Source: Blastobasis lacticolella (lineage: Eukaryota > Arthropoda > Insecta > Lepidoptera > Blastobasidae). Taken from it: a DNA stretch of 64,000 bases. The stretch covers positions 13,810,563 through 13,874,562 of the forward strand of contig LR990048.1 of NCBI GenBank assembly GCA_905147135.1, given 5' to 3'. The notes beneath the pieces were generated by a model that was not told the DNA's origin, did no database searches, and saw only the letters and a list, made by a program, of their open reading frames with translations. The position numbers and the translations under genes were made by a program. This document shows, piece by piece, positions 56,216 to 64,000 of the stretch (the stretch's first letter is position 1; each line of letters starts with the position of its first letter).

Positions 56216-58416
56216 AAGTTATATCAAAATAGTATTATGGTTGACATAATATAAAAATGTATATTAAGTGTATAATTGGTCCCATATCAGCAAATTGATT
56301 TGAACAAATAAAACTTACACCTGCTGTTAAGTCATCAAGTGGTGCCTTCTTCGGAAATTATCTGAAGTGTGAATGCAATGAAATGTCATTCCTTACTACT
56401 GTGCTACAGTATAGATAGGGTGAGGTTTTGCTTTGTTTTGAGTTTATGGTTTTGGTGTACTCTTAATGTCTCTAAAATGTTTATGCACTATGCATTAGGT
56501 TATTTAGGTACTTACAATCACCTACAATAATAAAATGTTGCATTGGTTGCTTAAATAACAGGTAGTATGCAGTATACACTTACCAGAAGCTGCGTCTCTC
56601 TGTTAATAGATTAGGTATTCCATGTATTATGTATTGTCTTTCGAGTATTTTCTTTTCGTTGTTTTTGTTCGCTATATAATTCATTCACGCCCGCAACATC
56701 GTCGATGCGAGCGGCAAACGCAACTCAAAGGGACACTGACACTGACAGGCAGTCCGCGCAGGCAGCCCAAAGATATTGGACCAATTCCTTTGAGGCAGCC
56801 GTACGGCGTACCACAGAGCATACTAGGAGATCCAAGTTGAATTGCTTAAAGCGTAGGTACGTGTTTTCTGCGCGCACCGCGTGTGTGTGGATTCCACTCG
56901 CATCGCGTTACCAAATGCAAACAATTTGGGGAACAGCGCAGCGTCCACGGCACTTAATTATCTTCTCATTTCTATGCGGTGGCTGCAAGGCTATTTGTAA
57001 ACTAACATAAACATAGATATGGTACATGTAATCTTGCCTACTATGTGTACCATAGGGTTTTAACCTTAGTATTCTTACGGCTCTCAACCTAAAAGACCGA
57101 CACGGTTGATCTTTTCATTTTATACCAGTTTCCAGACAACGAGTGAAGAACTTTACAATATTCAGCACTTATATTCTCGTCGAATCGCGCGACAGCAGAT
57201 GTCAATATCGGTACGGGAGCAAGTTCGTTGCAATTCAATTTGTAAAAGTCCGAAATAACGGACTAACAAAATTTGTCACATACAGCTAAGGCTACAACAA
57301 TATTTAGAATGAGATCGGAGAGGCTATTGAGGGACCATATTTCTTGAATTCCGATATGTTTTTCACCTATGTCAAAATATTGGCAATCTTGATTGTATCA
57401 AGACGGTGTGTGTTAAGAAAGTAAGTTAATATTTAATAATAGTTTGATTTTATTCGAGCTTCTAACCAAAGCAACAATAAGGCAGTTTGCATTAGCCAGC
57501 TAGGCAGCCCGCGCATTTACAAGTATTTCATCGTAATCCTCTCAGTTCTGCATTTTTGCTGCAAGAAACTTAATTGCATGAATCTGAAGATATTTTAGGC
57601 GACAGTTATATAGCTTATCATCAGGTGAGCTGTCTTCTCGTTACTAATTGAGCAGCATATAGACCATTCATTAATTTAACGAAACGTGGTTGACCGAGGA
57701 CTTCCACTGCGGACCTTGCGACTTGAACAGTTTTGTGAGCCAGTTGGTATTTTGTAACGGAATACATTAGACTTCCAGAATAGAAAACATTGTTATAAAT
57801 CATCAACCATCATCCATAAATCTATGAATACGCCATTTGCTTTTCTAATCAAAGCCCACTTGAAACCGTCTATAATCTTCGGACTGTTCACTGAACCGCA
57901 AGACACCGTGTTACATTGCATCGTATTACAGAACTGCAACTATAGCTTAATCCAGAGCGAGTGAAGTATTCAGGCCACAGCTCTGAGCTGGCATCTTTTA
58001 TGAATGGTCGGCTCGCCTTCCGAGCTCCGCATTGTCTATCTGCGGCCTACCCGCGTTTTGTAAATACATTTCTCTATATAGAGATTTATGTTATGGTTTG
58101 ACGAAATGTGGCATCGTGTAGTATGAATAATAATAATGTGGGTATACTAAATAGGTAGAAAAAATGATTAATCTCCGATCCTACATGATAATAATAATGT
58201 ATCGTCACAGGGTGCAAATCGGCTGCCGAGACTGTTGTATGTGCAATATGAGTAATGTTAGAAAGATCGATGAAAGTGTACAGAGACTTCTCGTGTGAGT
58301 GTGTAGTACAAATACAAAATAAAATTAAACATTTTATTTTTAAGTAGGTACCGTAAACTTCAAAGTTCAAGTGCAAAACCATCCGAATTCCTCGTGTTTA
58401 AAGTACTTTACACTAG
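56216..58416. other. Non-coding sequence with one CpG-rich block
   Basis: 56695-56960 is CpG-rich, with a CTATATAATTCA TATA-like motif about 30 bp upstream (56672) and a possible donor (GCGTAG|GTACGTG) at about 56857. This may be a transcription start on the plus strand, but only weakly supported. Nothing else recognised. Confidence 0.25.
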
Positions 58417-58607
58417 TATAAAACAAAGTCGCTTTCTCTGTCCCTATGTCCCTTTGTATGCTTAAATCTTTGAAACTACGCAACGGATTTTGATGCGGGT
58501 TTCAACAGCAGATAGAGTGATTCAAGAGGAAGGTTTATAAGCAAGTAGAAAGAGGGTAGGTAGGAGTAAAGTAGGTGTACGCGAACGAAGTCGCGCCGGG
58601 TCCACTA
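58417..58607 (+). mobile_element. Short Helitron, complete
   Basis: The most complete copy of the family: TATAAAACAAAGTCGCTTTC, ACGCAACGGATTTTGATGCG, GTGATTCAAGAGGAAGGTTT and GAAGTCGCGCCGGGTCCACTAG. The next host base is T. About 191 bp and non-coding. Confidence 0.75.
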
Positions 58608-58763
58608 GTTTTACATAAAACACAAAGTTAATAGACTACGTGAGTTATTTCGTACAGTATAGTGTGGTAAACAATGCTCACCAGCGAGTTTTGGCTTCAC
58701 ATATACACACATCGCCAAAGGCGATGCCCTACGGATCCGAACTAGTCAATGCGCATTATTTCC

Positions 58764-59065
58764 TGTCAATCATCATTATATCAGCCGTAATCGCCCACTG
58801 CTGCGCAAAGGCCCTAAAGAACTCCACGAAGGTCGCTCCTGTGCCTTCCACATCCAGCTGGTACCTGCGATCTTTACCTGGTCGTCGGTCCACCTTATCT
58901 TCCGGTACGTGATCGCCACTCGAGAACTTTGCTATCCCAAAGGCCTTCTTTTCTGCAAGCTAGTGCTCTGCTCACTGCTACTTAAGTCTGGCAATGCGTC
59001 GGGCTTTGTCGGTGACCTTGGTTTGCTTGAGGATCTCTTCCTATGTCCATATCTGTACTACATCT
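58764..59065 (-). pseudogene. RTE-type LINE C-terminal and 3' end fragment
   Basis: Minus-strand landmarks: CAAACCAAGGTCACCGACAA, CAAAGTTCTCGAGTGGCGATC, CCGACGACCAGGTAAAGATC, GCAGCAGTGGGCGATTAC and a GATATAATGATGATTGA tail. Same family as 38424-38935, with small deletions. Confidence 0.7.
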
Positions 59066-60004
59066 CTATACTCGCAGATGAAATTCAAGATCAAAGTGTA
59101 AACAAATAAATAAGCCACCCCTTGGGTTTATTTTTCTTCTTTCGAATTTAATCTCCCAGTTTAGTGTCGGTTTAGTTGTTCCAGATCCAGTGGTCTGTGC
59201 GATGTAGTAGCGGCGAGCATAGATAATGACAAAGTCAACAACACATTACCACCGGTGCAATATTCATAACGCCGCCATCCAAATACATATGTCTGGAAAT
59301 TCTACCAATCAAATACCTATGCTTCTATTTTTACCCGACTGCAACGGGGCCTGCTTTCAAGTTTAAATAAAACTAAGGTTTGCACTTTATACACCTATTT
59401 ACTTACACCATTCGGCTTGTTTCTTACTTTTCAGTATTTTTAATAGCAATCGGGGTTTTTATTTTTGTACTACTTTTTTATTACACATACATATTAAACA
59501 TCACGCCTCTCTCCGCAGGGGTAGGCAGACCAGCATTGTTCTACGTTCATTTTTATTTTTATGAAATATTCGCTCAACACGTATTCTGTTGTTTGGACAT
59601 TTCAAACGTCAGTCCATTGTTCGGTTAGTTACATGAAATATGCATGTTATTCAGAACACGACGGCTGAGCGCGGATCTTCTCTTATCAGTTACCAACAGA
59701 GGCTTGAAAAATTGACGCCAAGAGCCCTGGCGCCTCGGATTTATCACCTACTTTATATTCAGAATACTTGGGCAATAGGGACGAATATTTACTTTACATT
59801 TTTTCTGTCAGGTTAGCTTAACTACGAAGTATCTTAGTTAATCTAATCGTAAAATAGAGATAGGCGGCGGAAAGAAATTATTTTATGTTAGCTTTTTGCG
59901 ATATAATCAATGACTAAGGTAAATAAGTTGCTGTTTTTATCAGTGGACGTTCTGCGGCTGAGATGATGATGATGATGAAGCTGATAGGTTCCTTTTTATG
60001 AATT
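59066..60004. other. Non-coding with two repeat scraps
   Basis: CATCACGCCTCTCTCCGCAG, GGGTAGGCAGACC at 59500-59533 is a relative of 33396-33545. CAGTGGACGTTCTGCGGCTG and (GAT)5 at 59941-59978 is an RTE-type 3' end. Confidence 0.45.
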
Positions 60005-60100
60005 ATGTCAGATAAGCAGAATGCCAGATTAATGGATTGTCAGACTAACAGAATGCCAAATTAGCAAAATGTCAGATTAGGAGAACATCAGATTAGCAGT
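60005..60100. repeat. 16-bp minisatellite, six units
   Basis: Six head-to-tail units of about ATGTCAGATTAGCAGA with one to six differences each. The same period and a similar core occur in the array at 29134-29261. Confidence 0.85.
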
Positions 60101-62789
60101 GTAATACTTTGTGGAAACCCTACCAGAAGGTTTAATCAAACTCCATCAAAGAGTGCAACAAATATAATGATAATTGCGAGTGGAAACAATCCTCATAATA
60201 AAAAATAAGAAGCCGAAATAACATTTACGCTGCACATACGCTTTATCCTTGATAATGGACAGTTCGTTTCTAGCCGACCTCACAAAATGCCAGACACCCA
60301 AAGATTTGACATATCAGATACCGCGTTGCCTAAAATTAGGTTACATTTAGATTTTACATAGTTTGTTTCAAGTTTTATCTATGGCTTTGCGTTTTATCCA
60401 CGGCTTTGCCTTTGATATTTTCAAAGCTTGATGCTTGATGTGACACTCGAGAGTCGCCAATTCGACAGTCATTCCAGGACCACAAAATAATTAATGATAT
60501 TCGTTTGCATCGGATGACCTGTTTAAAATTTTTGCGGAATAATGTTTGTGAATAGGATACGTATGTCTTATTTCAAAAGAATGGTTAAAAAGGTTAACAA
60601 TTGCCAAAACTTCGGCTAAAGTCTCATTTGAAGTGTGGTTAATTGCTTTTTAGGGGCTGACTCACTTGTTTTTGTTGTTACAAAGAGAGTCGATACCCGC
60701 CAAATGCGAAATCTTGAATTTCGAATCCGAACGTGATTGGCATTTACCATGGACCATTAAGTTTTATAGTCTGTGGTAATCAAGCCAACGAGATTGTTAA
60801 TACCGATTAATGTTCGTGGTCGATCGTGTCGTGTCCAATGCTTGTGGAGTTTCAATCCCTTCATCAACTCACTATAATGAATCTTAAAAGCTACTAGATT
60901 AATGTCTTTTGAGCACTCTGGAACTTTCTAGACAAAATGACTTTCTATGGAAAATGAGTAGTAGAATATTCTATACGTATATCTAACATTGCGGTTCATA
61001 ATCCGCCCTTCAAATGTGCATATTACGTCACGACCCTTCAGTCATGGAGGAAACTTGTGTGTAATAGTACACGGTTCCGGCTTGATGATGATGTATTTTT
61101 TATACACCCTTAATGGCAAAGGGGCGAAAGGGAAGCGGTAACTATAGTGCTCAAGCACTTATAGATGGAGAGTAGTACCGGAAATCAAATAACGAACAGA
61201 AAAACAAATGGAAGTAATTTAGGCGCGTTGTGGTTGTTTCTAAACTACCTACCATAATGACAAATAGCAGGCGGGGTTTAAATAAGATTTTATATAGTGT
61301 GTATGCAAACATAATGAGTAAGTCCGACCAACATTTTTATAACTTTTTGCTGCACAAGTTTTGAATGAAGTGATTCTTACAAGAAAAAATATAAAATATA
61401 TCAAAAACTGGTTTTGGTTGCATGTAAATTATATGACAAAGTTTGAATTTCACTGCATTATCGTTAAGCTGCTACACTGTTAATGGCAGTCCAGGATCAC
61501 GCCAGATCCCAACAACAAAACTAAAATAACGAAGGCACAACAAGACACGACAAAACAACAGCAAGAAAACTGTAAAATATTCAGATGAAATTTTCGAATC
61601 CATTTCTCTCTATATAAGAGCATAAATTCTATTATCATTTTGAGAATAATTTCCTTTGTACTCTTACAACTAATTTGCTGACCCCTTACTGCATATTGAC
61701 ATATAGATTATCATAAAGTCGCGGGGGATCAACTGATTAGTTGAATGACTGTAGCAACATTTGGTCATAGGTACATTGTTAGATTAATTGTAATTGTAAT
61801 TGTCTGGAAGAAGGAGTCTACAGTAGCCTTCACTCGTCACTCTTCAAAAGAACTCATCCTTGACATTATTGCATTATTCCATTAATATTAAAATTTACTT
61901 ACAAGTAACGTTATTCAACTTTTAAAAGTGAAACTGGCTTTGCATTGCAATAAGAAAAAACTAAAAGCGTTGATCTTCCCTTACTTATAAATAACCTTAA
62001 GCTATACTAACCTTTTATTGTACTTTATACTTTCAAAACCAAACCCCAAAAGACGCATTTTTGTACAAATTAAGCTGAACAGAGCAGAGCCCCACTGCCC
62101 ACTTATAAAATAAAGATGACTTTCCTATTACTCGGATAATATTAAGTGCTGGTACCAAGTTCGCGGACAGAGCGCGCCAGGCTACAGTCGAGAGGAGCTC
62201 GAATATAGGTCACTGGGTTATTATTTACACGGAATCAACAGTTGCAGTGTCAGCTTACACTGTAGGTATACTGTTTGGTATTAAGTAGTGTTCCATATTA
62301 ACCACGTCATGGTTATATCGCTATAAAGTGACAAAGGAGAGACGTTAAAATGGTTAATGAGAACTCTTGAGGTTTTTGGTAGTTTTTGAACGCAGGTTCT
62401 AAGTTAAATGATTCCGATTCATGAATTATTATTTTGTATTTTTGATATTTTTTAATTGACTATGATATGTCTTTGAGAGAGTTTCACGTATGTTTCCTTA
62501 ACCGCTAGGTAGTTCAAATAAATACTAATGTTACACATAGACATATAATAATTAAAATTCGTTTAGCGGAAAGTCCAACTTGTTTAGATTTCATGTAATT
62601 TACGATAAACGGGTAAAATATAAATAATTACCATAGATCGTAAGCTGCTTTTTTCAGTTTACACGATATTTAACTTTATGGCAGTACACATAAGGTGATT
62701 TTGGCATGGCGCCTAATGCAACGTCTATACGGCTCTAAGGTCTTTAATGTCATTGTTCTTTATACTGAGCTAAGATGAAAAAGTAATCT
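60101..62789. other. Non-coding sequence, nothing recognised
   Basis: No gene or classified repeat seen. AT-rich, with only short chance frames. Confidence 0.35.
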
Positions 62790-63445
62790 ATCTACACTCA
62801 TAGCGTAATGTTCCAATTTCATATTCGAAAACAGTCGTTTAAGGTTACACTTTTTTCACGCCAGTCTTTAAAATTTTTAAAAATTACTTTTCGATACAGC
62901 ATTTCCCATACTATTTTCATTACAGCTGTATCGTAAAATAACTTTATAATCATTATGCAACACTTTTATTTTTTAAATTTTTGTCTGGCGCCGAGACACG
63001 GCGAAATGTAGGCTGAATACCTAAATGTCTTTGACAAATTCAAATTCAAAATTTAAATTTTTGTGTTTATATTTGTGTGTAATTATTTTCCCGCTAAACA
63101 GAATATTTTTTCTAATTGTTGTAATTTGTATTTGTGAATGTTTTTTCTTGTTTGAAGCAAATAAATAGAGAAATGTGAAAGTAATTAAGTGAATTTCCCG
63201 CCGCTTGATATCCTCGACGCGTAGAAACAATAGAACTGACTCGCAGCTTACTTCCAGCAAAGTTGAGAAAATTATAGGTACGATATTTTAACATAAAAAT
63301 ATGAGTGTAGATAAAGTAGTGTATGCAACTGCATATAATTAGGTATAGGTATCATACTCGGCTAATACTCGGCTACGCCTCGTATGATAAACAGACACTC
63401 ATGTTTTAATACCCCCTTTTATATGACAGTTGCATAAACTACTAT
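62790..63445. mobile_element. MITE-like element, unoccupied second copy
   Basis: Collinear with 15745-16678 but without the family A insertion. The 13-bp inverted repeat ATCTACACTCATA is at 62790-62802 and, inverted, 63300-63312, followed by the second inverted-repeat block. The site CATATTCGAAAACAGTCG near 62820 is the empty target of the family A copy at 15789. Confidence 0.7.
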
Positions 63446-63704
63446 TAGACTACAGACATAGCCTCCTTCATCTACAAGCCATGCGCAGAAGTTTGACAAC
63501 GTCGCATTTTTAAATTTTAGTGAATCGGAAATTTACTGTAAAACTTTCTTCGCGGTCGTCGTCGTTTAATGTTATTAGTTATTTAAGTGATTGAGTATAT
63601 GCATTAGTTAGATAATATGAAATTGGATAGATTCCTGTACTATTTACCTATCTACCTACTTGGATTATATCCTATTACGCTCGGGAAATAGCAGATGTCA
63701 ATTA

Positions 63705-63818
63705 TTTTAAAAGATATTCATTCTTTGGAAACGAAAAAGTCGGCACAGCCTCTTGTCCGTTTTTTAGCGTAACATCGTAGTTTGACCTACATTTTTCTAT
63801 GCAACAACGCCTAGGCAT
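63705..63818 (-). pseudogene. THAP zinc-finger N-terminus, broken
   Basis: From ATG at 63818 it reads MPRRCCIEKCRSNYDVTLKN, then GQEAVPTFSFPKNEYLLK and a TAA, after which the frame continues LTSAISRA. This matches the start of the THAP DNA-binding domain: initial Met-Pro, a Cys pair four to five apart, SNY, and a FSFPK motif. The stop sits where THAP domains carry the invariant Trp (..K.W..AI), and the frame after it still fits. The second half of the zinc site (Cys-x2-His) is absent. THAP domains occur in host regulators and in P-element-type transposases; which one this came from is not clear. Confidence 0.55.
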
Positions 63819-64000
63819 CTGTTGGAGAAATATTACTACTTTAAAACAGAATTTGAATGATAAAATAAGTAAAAAGCTAACAACAAAAATGATCGAGGAT
63901 TGTTTTTTACTAATCGTATTTATCCATATTTGGCGCAATTATAAATATATTTACTTTTATTTACCTTCGTAGATGGTCCATACAATTCGTTTATTTATAG
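63819..64000. other. Non-coding end of window
   Basis: AT-rich; the frame upstream of the THAP Met is hydrophobic and probably not coding. Nothing else seen. Confidence 0.3.

Noticed and set aside
59380..59628. A hydrophobic 82-codon frame resembling a membrane protein
   Set aside because: It contains the phrase NITPLSAGVGRP from an interspersed repeat also present at 33396-33545. The hydrophobic part is AT-rich chance sequence.

Overview
This window looks like a stretch of a moth or butterfly (Lepidoptera) genome. The basis is an insect-type split gene with long introns, an AT-rich background, and a dense load of repeats that I recognise as typical of Lepidoptera: CTAG-ended Helitrons, GAT-tailed and tRNA-headed SINEs, RTE-type LINE tails and palindromic MITEs. 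The species cannot be fixed from the sequence.

The only host gene I can read is the 5' part of a T-type (Cav3) voltage-gated calcium channel alpha-1 subunit, the Ca-alpha1T type, on the minus strand. Four coding exons join in frame: 28168-27951 (start codon and cytoplasmic N-terminus), 3961-3850 (segment IS1), 3576-3443 (IS2 to IS3) and 2830-2733 (end of IS3 and the arginine-rich IS4). The rest of the gene lies beyond position 1. The first of these introns (3962-27950, about 24 kb) has no GT-AG solution but a textbook AT-AC minor-spliceosome (U12-type) structure. That gives an exact, in-frame junction reading N-P-W-F-E.

Region by region: 1-4000 holds three small exons and their introns. 4000-27950 is the giant U12-type intron, packed with nested mobile elements. 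27951-28335 is the start-codon exon, with three short upstream ORFs. 28336-64000 is either 5' intron or upstream intergenic DNA. It is also full of repeats and holds two long retroelement ORFs: an ORF1-type protein followed by a 26-nt A tail (39465-40661), and an intact reverse-transcriptase domain of a 5'-truncated LINE (about 46718-48757). A THAP zinc-finger start with a premature stop lies at 63705-63818.

Repeat family names used below. Family A is a GAT-tailed, about 260-bp SINE-like element (starts GGCCGTGTGGTGTCCGG, ends in GATGATGAT). Family B is a tRNA-headed, about 330-bp SINE (starts GCGTCGGTGG). Family C is a tRNA-headed element containing CCCCAAACTAAGCAAAGC. Family D is an unclassified repeat containing CACCTGATGG. 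Several copies have clear target-site duplications, and one three-layer nest (Helitron, then a MITE-like element, then family A) can be checked against an unoccupied copy in the same window.
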